Notes under the pieces: model-generated
Seen by the model: the letters and a program-made list of their open reading frames with translations, nothing else
Told to the model about the DNA's origin: nothing
Database searches by the model: none
Shown: positions 8,177 through 17,700 of the stretch, piece by piece
Layout of the letters: the number at the start of each line of letters is the position of its first letter
Position numbering within the stretch: the stretch's first letter is position 1
Origin: Planctomycetota bacterium
Lineage (GTDB): Bacteria; Planctomycetota; B129-G9; JAJDCN01
Length of the DNA stretch: 33,302 nucleotides
NCBI GenBank assembly: GCA_029260815.1
Contig: JAJDCN010000028.1
Coordinates: 1-33,302 of the forward strand
Direction of reading: 5' to 3'
Program-made: the position numbers and the translations under genes

Positions 8177-9192
8177 AACAACTCCTTTTGGGGCTCCGAA
8201 TCGTCTGCGGGTTGCGCCTGCATGTGGCGGAAGGCCGATTCCATGGCCTTGCGTCCACGGGGCGTCTTGGCCACGAAGCCTTCCTGGATTAGGTAGGGCT
8301 CGTAGACGTCTTCGATGGTTTCTTCCTCTTCAGAGACGGAGACGGCCAGGGTCTTAAGCCCGACGGGCTCGCCGCCATGGCGGATCAACGTGGCCAGGAT
8401 GCGGCGGTCCAGCTCGTCCAGGCCGGCCTCGTCGATGCCCAGCATCCGCAAGCCTTCCCAGGCGATTGCCTCGGTGATGGTGTCGGTGCCCTGTACTTGG
8501 GCCACGTCGCGGATTCGGCGCACGAAGCGGTTGACCACTCGGGGTGTGCCGCGACTACGCCGAGCGATGATCTCTGCCGCAGTGGGTTCAATGGCGACTT
8601 CCAGAATTTGCGCGGTTCGCTGGAGGATGCTCGACAGATCTGCCCAGGGGTACATGGCCAGTTTTTCGTAGATGCCGAACCGTCCGCGCAGCGGTGAGGA
8701 GAGCAGTCCTTCGCGGGTGGTGGCGCCGATGAGCGTGAAGCGTTGCAATTCCAGATTCAGCGTCCGGGCGCTGGGGCCTTGGTCGATGATGATATCCACG
8801 CGGAAGTCTTCCATGGCGGAGTACAGGTGCTCCTCCACGGCTCGCGATAGCCGGTGGATCTCGTCGATGAACAGTACGTCGCCGGCTTCCAGGGAGGTCA
8901 GGATGCCGACCAGGTCCCCGCCCTTGTCGATGGCGGGGCCGCTGGTGGCCCGCAGGCGCGCGCCCATCTCGTTGGCGACAATATGGGCCAGGGTTGTTTT
9001 ACCCAGGCCCGGCGGACCCGACAGGAGCATGTGGTCCAGCGGTTCGCCACGGGCCATGGCGGCCTGGATGTAGATGGTCAGATTCTCTTTGATCCGCGCC
9101 TGGCCCACGAATTGGTCGAAGCGGGCCGGTCGGACCGATTGCTCGAACCGCTCTTCGGCTGTGTGGAGCTTTCCGTCGGAGACTCTTTCCAT
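8173..9192 (-). CDS. ruvB: Holliday junction branch-migration helicase RuvB
   Basis: The protein has 339 residues, close to the 336 of the E. coli protein. It is the AAA+ motor that drives Holliday-junction branch migration with RuvA. Walker A is GPPGLGKTT (about 59-67), Walker B LFIDEIHRL (Asp110-Glu111), sensor 1 GATTREG, and RGRFG (about 169-173) contains the arginine finger. The C-terminus has the winged-helix domain with YEPYLIQEGFV and TPRGR. I chose ATG 9190-9192 over an in-frame start at 9246 because AGAGG lies 7 nt upstream and family members begin at this point. ruvA and ruvC are not adjacent. It is the first gene of the operon with the SpoIID-like gene, tgt and nth. Confidence 0.97.
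   Translation of the reverse strand: MERVSDGKLHTAEERFEQSVRPARFDQFVGQARIKENLTIYIQAAMARGEPLDHMLLSGPPGLGKTTLAHIVANEMGARLRATSGPAIDKGGDLVGILTSLEAGDVLFIDEIHRLSRAVEEHLYSAMEDFRVDIIIDQGPSARTLNLELQRFTLIGATTREGLLSSPLRGRFGIYEKLAMYPWADLSSILQRTAQILEVAIEPTAAEIIARRSRGTPRVVNRFVRRIRDVAQVQGTDTITEAIAWEGLRMLGIDEAGLDELDRRILATLIRHGGEPVGLKTLAVSVSEEEETIEDVYEPYLIQEGFVAKTPRGRKAMESAFRHMQAQPADDSEPQKELF
8182..8187 (-). promoter_or_regulatory. Shine-Dalgarno fixing the TTG start of the SpoIID-like gene
   Basis: AAGGAG read on the minus strand, inside the 3' end of ruvB, lies 5 nt from TTG 8174-8176. This strong site supports the non-ATG start and translational coupling to ruvB. Confidence 0.75.
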
Positions 9193-9199
9193 CCATTCG

Positions 9200-9204
9200 C
9201 CTCT
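9200..9204 (-). promoter_or_regulatory. Shine-Dalgarno fixing the ruvB start
   Basis: AGAGG on the minus strand with a 7-nt spacer to ATG 9190-9192. It argues against the 18-codon extension of the frame. Confidence 0.65.
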
Positions 9205-9236
9205 GAAAGATCGAAACGCTGTGGGAACCCGTGCGG

Positions 9237-9265
9237 ATGCTAACACGCTCTATGAGTCAAGTCAA
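9237..9265 (-). promoter_or_regulatory. Predicted sigma70-type promoter of the ruvB operon
   Basis: On the minus strand TTGACT (9260-9265) is followed by a 17-nt spacer and TAGCAT (9237-9242). The ruvB start codon lies 45 nt downstream of the -10 box. The -35 is part of a short TTGACTTGACT duplication, so a second -35 register 5 nt further downstream is possible. Confidence 0.55.
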
Positions 9266-9299
9266 GCCAGGCTGAGCGTGGACGGAGCCCAGATAGGGA

Positions 9300-9327
9300 T
9301 TGAATTGATGGGCGCGGACTGTATAAT
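9300..9327 (+). promoter_or_regulatory. Predicted sigma70-type promoter of the yajC-secDF operon
   Basis: TTGAAT (9300-9305) and a perfect TATAAT (9322-9327) are separated by 16 nt. The yajC ATG is at 9381. This promoter is back to back with the predicted ruvB promoter, and the -35 boxes are 34 bp apart. Confidence 0.65.
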
Positions 9328-9380
9328 AATTTGGTTTAGGCATATCCTGAGGAGACTTCCCTAGTTTGAACGGAGTTGAG

Positions 9381-9716
9381 ATGAATTTGTTGACGATCTT
9401 TTTGGCCGAAGGCGAGCCGCCCACGCAACCCCAAGGGAACATGGTCCCCGTGCTGATGATGGTCGCCGTTATGTTCGCGATCATGTGGGTGATCCTGATC
9501 CGGCCCCAGAAGAAGGAGCGCCAGCGACGCGAGGCAATGATCGAAAGCCTTCAGAAGAATGCACACGTGGTAACGATAGGCGGAATTCACGGGGTGGTCA
9601 CCGCGCTACGCGATTCAGACGTGACGATTCGCGTGGACGACGGTCGGGACGTCAAGATCAAGATCACCCGCAGCGCGATCGCTTCGGTGATCGAAAAATC
9701 CGACGATGGAGAATAA
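9381..9716 (+). CDS. yajC: Preprotein translocase subunit YajC
   Basis: The protein has 111 residues. YajC is a small single-pass inner-membrane protein that associates with SecDF at the Sec translocon. The sequence shows one membrane helix (about 22-38, MVPVLMMVAVMFAIMWVIL) followed directly by the family signature IRPQKKERQRR. A conserved small beta domain follows, with VTIGGIHGVV and VKIKITRSAI. GGAG at 9372-9375 lies 5 nt before ATG 9381, so I prefer this to an in-frame TTG at 9366. It is immediately upstream of secDF, the conserved order in bacteria. Confidence 0.95.
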   Translation: MNLLTIFLAEGEPPTQPQGNMVPVLMMVAVMFAIMWVILIRPQKKERQRREAMIESLQKNAHVVTIGGIHGVVTALRDSDVTIRVDDGRDVKIKITRSAIASVIEKSDDGE

Positions 9717-9774
9717 TCGCATCCAAAACTCGGCGATTGAAACAAGAACGGTCCTGGATGGAGATAGGAAGTAA

Positions 9775-12700
9775 ATGTACGACAAAATCGGGCTGAAGAT
9801 ACCGCTGATTGTTCTCGTTGTTGCGGGCGCCCTCTGGGCGATGCTGCCGCTGGAAGAGAAGATTATCCTCGACGAATCCCTCGCCGGTGGCACGGAGCTG
9901 TTCTACGAGGTCAAAGGGGCCTCCACCACGGATGCGGTGCGTCAGGCCAAGGCGGTGATCGAGAAACGGCTCAATATTACCGGGGCCGAAGATATCAAGG
10001 TAATCGTCTCCGGGACCAACCGGTTGACGATCAAGCTGCCCGGCATGTCCGCAGAAATGGTGGATCGGTACAAAAAACTGATCGAGAACATGGGCGAACT
10101 AGTCTGGAAGCTGGACGCGGAGCCCGAGGTGCTCAACCCCTGGAGCGCCCGCTTGACCCCCGAGATGACGCAGGGCTTGAGAAGTGAAGACCCGGCGGCG
10201 GTGATCCAAGCCCGGCGGGATCTGCCCCGTCCGCCGACCGGCTACAGCCTCCACTTTCCGCCCCTGCCCACTGCGACCAACCAAGAGGAGCGCGCCGGGT
10301 TAGGCCCGGTCTATCTACTGTGGAACAACAACTCGATTCCCGGAGTGAACATTAAGCAGGTCTTTGTTTCTTATAACCAGCAAGGCCGGCCGGCCGTAGC
10401 TTTCGATCTCGACAGCGACGGAAGGGTCGCTTTGACAAAGCTCACGACGATCGCCACCGAAACGAACCCGCACCGCAGTCTGGTAATTTTATTGAACAAC
10501 GAGGTGGTGTCGGATCCGGTCGTCAACGAGCCGCTTACTACGGGTTCCGGCATCATCACCTTTGGACGTTCCGGTGGTGAAGATGCTCTGAAGCAGGCCA
10601 ACGACCTGATCGCCGTGATCCAGGCGGGATCCCTTAAGTCGCAGTTAAACTTTCTCTACCAGTTCACCACCGGAGTGGGCTTGGGGCAGGACCAGATCGA
10701 CAAGGGCAAAGCGACCATCGCCGCCACGTTCCTGTTGGTGATCGCCTTCATGCTGCTGTATTACCTGGGCGCGGGGATCGTGGCCAACGTGGGCTTGTTG
10801 ATGAACCTCGTCCTGGTCCTGGGCATGATGTGCTTCTTCAAGGCGACCTTCACGATTCCGGGGATCGCCGGCTTGATCCTTACCGTCGGCATGGCGGTGG
10901 ACGCAAATATCCTGATTTTCGAGCGAATCCGCGAAGAGAAACGCAAGGGCAAAACCCTGCGACAAGCGGTCAAGAACGGCTACGACCGGGCCTTCCGAAC
11001 GATCGTGGATGCCAACGTGACGACCCTGCTGACTGCCGCGATTCTCTATTGGGCCGGTTCGGTGGAGATCCGCGGCTTCGCGGTGGTCTTGTCTCTGGGC
11101 ATTCTGTGCAGCATGTTTACGACCCTGTTCGTCATGAAGGTTTTCTTCACGATCCTGGTTCGCGCGAACATCTTCCGTTCCATGACCATGCTCCGCCTGA
11201 TCGGGCAGCCGAAAATTCGGTTTCTGGCGCTCGGCCGCGGCGCGTTGGTGTTTTCCGCAATCGCGATCACGATCGGCCTGGTGGCCTTTTTCTCCCGCGG
11301 CAAGGAGAGTTTCGGGATCGATTTTCTCGGCGGCTCTCGCTACCACATCGTGCTCAAGGAGCCGGTTCCGATCGGTCAGGTTCGCGCCAAGGTGGATGCG
11401 ATGATCCGAAACGCACATATCCAACGGATGGAACCGATGGCGATCGAAGTCGGAGAAGAGACCAAAAAGACCACCGAAAATACCGAGTACGTTATCAGTG
11501 TGGTCGCCACCGAGGTGGATCGCCTGGGCGCGGAGCATGGAGTGGCGGATCAGAGCGCTCATGAAGCCGTTCGAGGCCTGATTCTGGAAATGTTCCAAGG
11601 CAAGTTCGTACCCCGAAGTGGCCTGGGAATGGGCATCCGTCCGCTCTATGGAAAGATCACTTTTACCACCAAAGAGCCGATTACCAAGGACCGTGCCGAC
11701 GCGATCCATGGTGCTCTGGCTGGTCTGCGCTACAGTGACCGAGACATCCAGGTGGAGGGCTCTGATTCCACGGACAATCAGCCGAAGACCTTTTCGATTC
11801 TGCTGAACCTCGAAGAGAAGACCTTTAAGGATAGCGTCGCCGCGGTTCGCAACGCCCTGTCCGTGTTGGAGCAGACGGTGGAATTGGCGCAGGGGACCGG
11901 TTCAGAGCCACGGCTGTCAGCCGACGAGCAGGAGGAGCGAAATCCGCTGATCCTCACGCCAATGGTGGAGATTCTCGGCGCGACTCTGCCGACCGATGAT
12001 GAAATGAAGGGCTACATGCAGGCGGCACTGAATCGGGCCAATGCGGCCACGCCGACGCTCGAATCGGCGGAGGCACCCACAAAGTACGACGTCCTTCGCG
12101 CACAGGTGCATCGGGACGGTTTCCAATGGAATCCCGATACCCGGAACTTCGTCCCGGTTACCGTGGACGTGCTATCCAGTACGCTCAAGCCCGGGGACCC
12201 CCTGTCTCTGAAGACCGAACGGGATGAAATCCAAAAATTGTTGGAGCGGCAGACCGACAAACTGCGTGTCTCGCCGGGACCCTTGGCCCGCGAGGAGGTG
12301 GTCGGCAAAGCCATCGCCGAGACCTTTAAGCAAGATGCGTTCTTTGCTATTGTCGCCGCGCTCATCGCGATCGTCGCCTACATCTGGATCCGCTTCCGCC
12401 ATCTGCGATACGGATTCGCCGCAGTCGCGGCCTTGGCCCACGACGTCCTGTTCACCCTGGGCGCCTTGGCGCTACTCGCCTATGCCGGCGTAGAGATCAA
12501 GATCGATTTGGCGATCATTGCGGCGTTCTTGACGATCGTCGGCTATTCGCTCAACGATACGATTGTGGTGTTCGACCGGATCCGCGAAAATTCTACGGGC
12601 CGACACGCGAAGCATTACGTGGACGACGTCAACACGAGCATCAACCAGACCCTCTCTCGTACGATGTTGACGTCGTTTACGACGTTCATGGTGGTGGCCA

Positions 12701-12888
12701 CCCTGGCGATCTTCGGAGGTGGAATTATTCGTGGATTTGCCCTGTCCATGATGATTGGTGTCGTCGTGGGAACCTACAGTTCCATCTTCGTCGCCAGTCC
12801 CACGGTCGTGTGGCTCCACAACCGCGAACAACAAAAGAAGCAGGGATTGACCGCCGGTCGCGTTGCGGATCAGGCCGCGGCCCTATAA
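9775..12888 (+). CDS. secDF: Fused protein-export subunit SecDF with an enlarged second periplasmic domain
   Basis: The protein has 1037 residues and is a SecD-SecF fusion that uses the proton gradient to pull exported proteins through SecYEG. The SecD half has a first helix (about 8-25), a periplasmic P1 domain starting with LAGGTELFYEV (a variant of LDLxGG), then helices carrying VGMAVDANILIFERIREE with the conserved Asp376. The SecF half begins with a helix (about 490-508), GIDFLGG (514-520), and ends with five helices containing GYSLNDTIVVFDRIREN (Asp928). Between 520 and about 853 lie some 330 residues; the equivalent domain of SecF is usually near 100-150. AGGA at 9766-9769 is 5 nt before the ATG. 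The LysM gene starts 13 bp after the stop. Confidence 0.95.
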   Translation: MYDKIGLKIPLIVLVVAGALWAMLPLEEKIILDESLAGGTELFYEVKGASTTDAVRQAKAVIEKRLNITGAEDIKVIVSGTNRLTIKLPGMSAEMVDRYKKLIENMGELVWKLDAEPEVLNPWSARLTPEMTQGLRSEDPAAVIQARRDLPRPPTGYSLHFPPLPTATNQEERAGLGPVYLLWNNNSIPGVNIKQVFVSYNQQGRPAVAFDLDSDGRVALTKLTTIATETNPHRSLVILLNNEVVSDPVVNEPLTTGSGIITFGRSGGEDALKQANDLIAVIQAGSLKSQLNFLYQFTTGVGLGQDQIDKGKATIAATFLLVIAFMLLYYLGAGIVANVGLLMNLVLVLGMMCFFKATFTIPGIAGLILTVGMAVDANILIFERIREEKRKGKTLRQAVKNGYDRAFRTIVDANVTTLLTAAILYWAGSVEIRGFAVVLSLGILCSMFTTLFVMKVFFTILVRANIFRSMTMLRLIGQPKIRFLALGRGALVFSAIAITIGLVAFFSRGKESFGIDFLGGSRYHIVLKEPVPIGQVRAKVDAMIRNAHIQRMEPMAIEVGEETKKTTENTEYVISVVATEVDRLGAEHGVADQSAHEAVRGLILEMFQGKFVPRSGLGMGIRPLYGKITFTTKEPITKDRADAIHGALAGLRYSDRDIQVEGSDSTDNQPKTFSILLNLEEKTFKDSVAAVRNALSVLEQTVELAQGTGSEPRLSADEQEERNPLILTPMVEILGATLPTDDEMKGYMQAALNRANAATPTLESAEAPTKYDVLRAQVHRDGFQWNPDTRNFVPVTVDVLSSTLKPGDPLSLKTERDEIQKLLERQTDKLRVSPGPLAREEVVGKAIAETFKQDAFFAIVAALIAIVAYIWIRFRHLRYGFAAVAALAHDVLFTLGALALLAYAGVEIKIDLAIIAAFLTIVGYSLNDTIVVFDRIRENSTGRHAKHYVDDVNTSINQTLSRTMLTSFTTFMVVATLAIFGGGIIRGFALSMMIGVVVGTYSSIFVASPTVVWLHNREQQKKQGLTAGRVADQAAAL

Positions 12889-12901
12889 ACGGGACATTGC
12901 A

Positions 12902-13762
12902 ATGGCCAAAAGTTTTATGATCGGACTGGTCGCCGCCTTGGCGATCGGGGCGTTGGCTTGGGTGATGTTTATCGATCCGAGCGCAAAGTCGGCGACCGAA
13001 ACGTTGGGTAAGACATTACCACCTCGGCCCGAAGTGTCAGAAGAGGAACCAGCGGGGGATACCCGAAACGTGCTGGAACCGTCTCAAGACCCGGAGCGGG
13101 GCGTTGTCAACCCGCCGGTTGTACCGCCGCCTCCCTCGAAGTATCCCATTGCCTACACGGTCCAACTCGGCGATGGGTTGATCAAAATCGCCAGACGGTT
13201 TTACAACGATCCAACACTTTCCCGGATTATCGCGGCCGCCAATGACATCGAGAACGAAAACCTGATTCGTACCGGCCAGTCTTTGTCCATTCCGGATCCG
13301 GCTCGCCGTGTGGAGTTGATGGCGAAGTACGAAGAGATGACACTGGGGCGGAAATTTGCGGTGTACCGCGCTCGGCGCGGAGACACCTTGGCGAAGATCA
13401 TCGAGACGACCTATGCAGCGGTCGAGCCCGGGGAGGTTGCCGCCGTTCTCGAGCAGATTGCCGGGGCCAACCGCCTGGCCCCGGGCCAGGAGCCAGTGGC
13501 CGGCCAGTGGCTGCGCCTGCCACCGGGAACAACTGCGAGCGTTCCGGGAAATTCTCGGAGGGTATTCTGGGCGCGAGACCATACGGTGGTTCCCGGCGAC
13601 ACGTTTTATAAGCTCTCCGGCGGTACGGATGAGGGGGAGCGGTTGGTCCGGGCGATCAACGGGCTTTCTACCGGGGTGGAGGTTTTGCGCGTCGGCAGCA
13701 AGATTCTCAAGCCGGATTGGAAAACCGTGCGCCCGGAGACGTATGCGTTGATGCGCGAGTGA
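12902..13762 (+). CDS. Membrane-anchored LysM-repeat protein
   Basis: The protein has 286 residues. One hydrophobic helix (about 5-23) anchors it in the inner membrane, followed by an acidic and Pro-rich linker (about 30-80). Three LysM-like modules follow: 85-131 (YTVQLGDGLIKIARRFY), 155-207 (YRARRGDTLAKI) and 227-271 (HTVVPGDTFYKLSG). LysM modules bind GlcNAc-containing glycan, chiefly peptidoglycan. There is no catalytic domain, so it may be a wall-tethering or scaffold protein. I chose ATG 12902 over an in-frame start at 12863 inside secDF; the hydrophobic helix begins right after it. Co-transcription with yajC-secDF is likely from the 13-bp gap. Confidence 0.88.
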   Translation: MAKSFMIGLVAALAIGALAWVMFIDPSAKSATETLGKTLPPRPEVSEEEPAGDTRNVLEPSQDPERGVVNPPVVPPPPSKYPIAYTVQLGDGLIKIARRFYNDPTLSRIIAAANDIENENLIRTGQSLSIPDPARRVELMAKYEEMTLGRKFAVYRARRGDTLAKIIETTYAAVEPGEVAAVLEQIAGANRLAPGQEPVAGQWLRLPPGTTASVPGNSRRVFWARDHTVVPGDTFYKLSGGTDEGERLVRAINGLSTGVEVLRVGSKILKPDWKTVRPETYALMRE

Positions 13763-13786
13763 TCATGGGAGGCGGCGGGTCTGTTC

Positions 13787-13815
13787 TTGCGGGTTGGTTA
13801 GAGACTTGCTAGAAT
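13787..13815 (+). promoter_or_regulatory. Possible promoter of the response-regulator gene
   Basis: TTGCGG (13787-13792) and TAGAAT (13810-13815) are separated by 17 nt, in the gap between the LysM gene and the response-regulator gene. The -35 is poor (3 of 6) and the -10 good (5 of 6), so this is tentative. Confidence 0.4.
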
Positions 13816-13884
13816 CGCGTACGCCGCAAGACGTGCGGTCAATATTGGTTGGATTTTTCTGGAGCGGGGGAATCCGGTTTTGCC

Positions 13885-14727
13885 ATGCGCCTGAATGAGA
13901 TTACTATCCCCATGGTGCAACAAGCCATCGACCTCTATCTGGAGAACGCGTATCCCGGCGATCCTCCGGCACATCCGCAAAACCTCCGCTATACGGATGC
14001 CGGCTCTGCAGCGGATCTGATCGATCAATTCGATGACGAGAGCCACTACACCGAAAACGAACTATCCCACCGGTACATCCTGCGCTTGGGCAACCGGTCA
14101 TATCCTCACATGAAACTCGTTTTGGAAGAATACCTGGTTCGCGAAGAATTTTTCTTTACTGTCGATTCTCACGACGGAATGGTCAAGCTTAAGAGCACCT
14201 CGCCGGACTACGACGCCTGGCAGCAACTGCGGATCCACAACGCCGAGGTAAAAGCCACAATCGAAACGGCTTGGCAGGCTGCGAACCTTCCGACTTATCG
14301 AGACCTTCGGGGGTTGATGGCCGAACAAACCGAGGCCCAAAAGAAGGGCAGAGGAAAGATCCTGATCGTTGACGACGAGCGAGACGTCGCCGATACTACA
14401 CAGACACTTCTGAAAGCCCATGGCTTTGAGGTGGATATCGCCTACAATGGCTACGAGGCTCTGGAAAAGATTGCCGAGAACAAGCCGGACATCGTTTTAC
14501 AAGACATTATGATGCCGGGCATGGATGGCTACGAAGTGTGCTCGAAGATTAAGCGAAATGAGCAGACTAAAGACGTTGCGGTGCTTCTGGTAACGGCCGG
14601 AACTGGGGAAATGATCGCAACGCGGGAGGCCGACGGATTCCTGGCGAAGCCCTTCAAGCAAGACATCCTGCTTACTTTTATCAACCACCTGCTGAATCCG
14701 CCGCCGCTAGAGGCGGAAGACATCTAA
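13885..14727 (+). CDS. Response regulator: unknown N-terminal domain plus CheY-like receiver
   Basis: The protein has 280 residues. The receiver domain is C-terminal (about 157-272) and complete: acidic pair Asp163-Asp164, phospho-acceptor Asp207 in LQDIMMPGMDGYEV, Thr237, and Lys255 in FLAKPF. Residues 1-150 form a separate soluble domain, with YPHMKLVLEEYLVREEFFF and a VDSHDG motif near 93-98; I do not recognise a named family. There is no DNA-binding helix-turn-helix, so direct transcription control is unlikely. No histidine kinase is in the window. ATG 13885 is chosen; TTG 13849 would add 12 residues, and neither has a clear Shine-Dalgarno. A receiver placed after its partner domain is the reverse of the usual order. 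Confidence 0.85.
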   Translation: MRLNEITIPMVQQAIDLYLENAYPGDPPAHPQNLRYTDAGSAADLIDQFDDESHYTENELSHRYILRLGNRSYPHMKLVLEEYLVREEFFFTVDSHDGMVKLKSTSPDYDAWQQLRIHNAEVKATIETAWQAANLPTYRDLRGLMAEQTEAQKKGRGKILIVDDERDVADTTQTLLKAHGFEVDIAYNGYEALEKIAENKPDIVLQDIMMPGMDGYEVCSKIKRNEQTKDVAVLLVTAGTGEMIATREADGFLAKPFKQDILLTFINHLLNPPPLEAEDI

Positions 14728-14795
14728 CAGCCCTCTCCAATGCTTCTTACTGCGGCCGGTTGTAAGACCCGCCAACAGCCTTCTGGCCTGCTTGA

Positions 14796-17700
14796 CTAAC
14801 CCGGGCCCGGCGCGGGAATTTTAAATTCAGGATTCAGCTCCTGGGCCTTCTGGAAGTTCTCCTCGGCCTTTTTCGCGTCTTCTTCTAATCGATACAGCTC
14901 ACCTAGGCGCGCATAGGCCTTCCAGTCACTCTTGTATCCGGCGCGTGTTGCCCTTTCAAGCACGCGAATGGCCCCGGTCATGTTTCCCTGGCGTTCCCGT
15001 GCGATCGTCAGGTTGATTAGCGGCACGATCCAACCCTCAGACATGATCTGGGAGGCTTTCTGGAAGTTCTTCTCGGCTTCCGCAAGTTTCTCCTCCTGCA
15101 GATAGAGTTTTCCGCTTAGGTTCAGCAAGAAGTGGTTGTTTTGCCAACGGGGCTGCTCCTCGACCCACGCGCGCATTGCATCGGGTGAGTTCGGATGCTT
15201 TTTGTCATAGAGTTGTTCTATCAGACCAAAGATGTCCCCGCGGAGAGGATTGTCCAGAAATGCCAGGCGCGCGACCGAGAGGCTTTTTCCCGGCTCTTTG
15301 GCGTCCCAGTGAAGCCGAGCGATGTAATAGCGGGCATCCGAGCGCAGATTGATCAGTCCTGGATCGGTGCCGCGCTGGGTCAACGCCTCGCCAATTAACT
15401 CGATTGCGGTGTTGAATTGATCTTCCGCGGCCAAGTGTCTGTCCTCTCGAGCCAGGTAACACCGTCCCAAAAGAATGTAGGACTGAATGCTTCCTTTTCC
15501 TTTCTCGTGTATGCCTTCCAGGAGAGAGGCCCCCTTTTCGGACTGCTGGCCGTCCAAATAAGCATTCGCGAGGAGCATTCGATACGCAAAGTGCGCTCCA
15601 CTGTGCTTGGCTGTATCCACCATGTTTTCGAGAAAGGAGATGGCATCCGCATCCGGTTTTTCAGAATACGCGGCAATCAGGTCCAGCACCTCCTTGGATG
15701 CCGGAATGTCCGACGGTCGCAGGGCCACGGATCGCGTGTAGTTTTCGATCGCCTCGCGCCATTGACCCAAGGCGGCGCTGTGCCGCGCCTTGAGCGCCAG
15801 ATTTTCCGGGTCGCCGCTGTTGTGCTCCACCAGCCTGTCGACAAAATCCGTTCGAGCCGCATCGAGATCGGGTCCCCTATAGAGGTGCGCCAAAAGGTCG
15901 TAAACCTTGCGCTTGGCCTGCGCGTTAAAAGGGCTGATTCGGTGTACGGCCCGATAGGTTTCCAGGGCGTCGACAAAGCGTCCAGTCTGTTCTTGAAGTT
16001 GAGCCAGGAACATCGGGTAGGTGGGGCTTTGGGGTGCCAATGCCATCGCACGTTGGATTTCTTTTTCGGCCTCTTCTGTGTTCTTGGCGGAGATTTGCAC
16101 GAGAAACTTGTATCGATGGATTTCGGCTTGACCCTTCTCGTTGTCCTGATTTGCCGCGATGGCCCGATCCAGTGTTTCCAAAGAGGTGGCTCGGGCTTTT
16201 TTTCGATCGGCGGCATGCGCAGCGAAAGCAAAATCCGAGTACTGGCGCCAGGCCAGAAGGTTGGAGGGCTCGTGGGTAACCGCTGCCTCGAAATGCTTGC
16301 TGGCGTCTTCGATATTCTTTTGCGCTCTGTAAGCGCGAGCGAGCTCCAAATGGGCTCGGGTGATCCCTATGCCATTGCTGACGGCACTGTCGAGGGCTTG
16401 TTGGAACAGTTTGATCACGCGGTCCGAATAAGAGCCGTCGATTTCTCGATAAATTCTGGCCCGGAGACTAAAGATTTCCGGCGCCCGCTTGCCGGTGGTG
16501 ACAAGTCCGACTTCGTCGGCCAAGACATTGGCTCGCCGTGGCTTGCCGAGGCGCAGATATGTGTTGGCCAATTGGATGCGTAGCCAGGTACGATCCGCGT
16601 CTGACAGGCTCTGCTTGAGGGCATTTTCACCGGAAGTTTTCGCCTGTGGAAATTGTTCCAAACTAAAGTCGTACTTAAAGCGCAAGAAGTCGACCCGTGT
16701 CTCCAGCCCCGTTGAGCCCACCTCCTCGAGTCGGCTCAGCCGACGCGAACCGCGCTCCAGGTAGTCATCTCGCTCCGACGGAATGGCCGAGATGTTCGCC
16801 GCTCGGTACAGCAGGTCCGCCGCTTGGAACAGCAGCTCCGGACTGTTGGGGTCGGTTTCTAATTTTCGGTCGACCTTGGCCAGCGCTTCGTTCAGATCAG
16901 GTCCTGCATCCTGTTCGATGAGTTGAAGCATTCGGATTGCAATATAGTCGGCGGGGACGCGCTTTAGCAGCTCTTGGTAATATTTTTTTGCATCGTCCGA
17001 CCAACCGAGGCGGTAGGCCTCGCGCGCGGCCTTGCCCAGCGCGGCGAGGCTGTCGGGGTCTTCGGTCCAGGCCTCTTTATATTGCTCGAAAGCTTTCTGG
17101 AATTGGCCTTGGCGTCTGTAATAATCGCCAAGCCGCTCCAGAAAGGGTGACTTCCCACCGTCCGGGGCTTCCCGCCATGCGATTTTCAGGCATTGCTCGG
17201 CGTTGATCACAGCCCCCTCGGGTGTGCTCGAGTCGGGGCGCCGAGAAAGCTCGTAGATCTCCGACAAGACTGTATAGGCTTCCGGTTGCCGCTGCGCGTG
17301 CTTGGCGTCGGACAGAACCCCCTCGACGGATTGTTCCGCCTCCTGGTAGTATCCTTGGACCGCATAGAGTCGGGCGCGTTCAAGATGAAGTCTTGTCACA
17401 TCGAATTTGGTTGAAAGGAACCGGATTCCCACCGTGCAAATCCGGTGTGCCACCGCCTCCGCTTGGTATTCTCTGCAAAGCTCTATTGCTTTGAGAGCGC
17501 CTTGGATGGGATCGTTCTTGTTGTCGGCGTCTTTGAAGTCTCTCGCGCTTTTCGCCAAGCTGGAAAAGATCAAGTCTCTCGCGTGCTTTGCGAGGCGTTC
17601 GGCTTTTGGCGTCAAAGCCTCCAGTCGATTCAACTCGAATTGAATACGGGCTCGCTCAAAGGCATACTTTGAATTGTTAGCAAGGGTTGTCAGGTCCAAC

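Noticed and set aside
10645-11709. 354-codon minus-strand open frame inside secDF
   Set aside because: Antisense shadow of secDF; the translation is rich in His, Asp, Gln and Arg with no domain.
14745-14767. Possible bidirectional terminator hairpin (TCTTAC/GTAAGA arms) between the convergent response-regulator and TPR genes
   Set aside because: Only 6 bp of stem with an 11-nt loop and no T-run on either strand; too weak to annotate.
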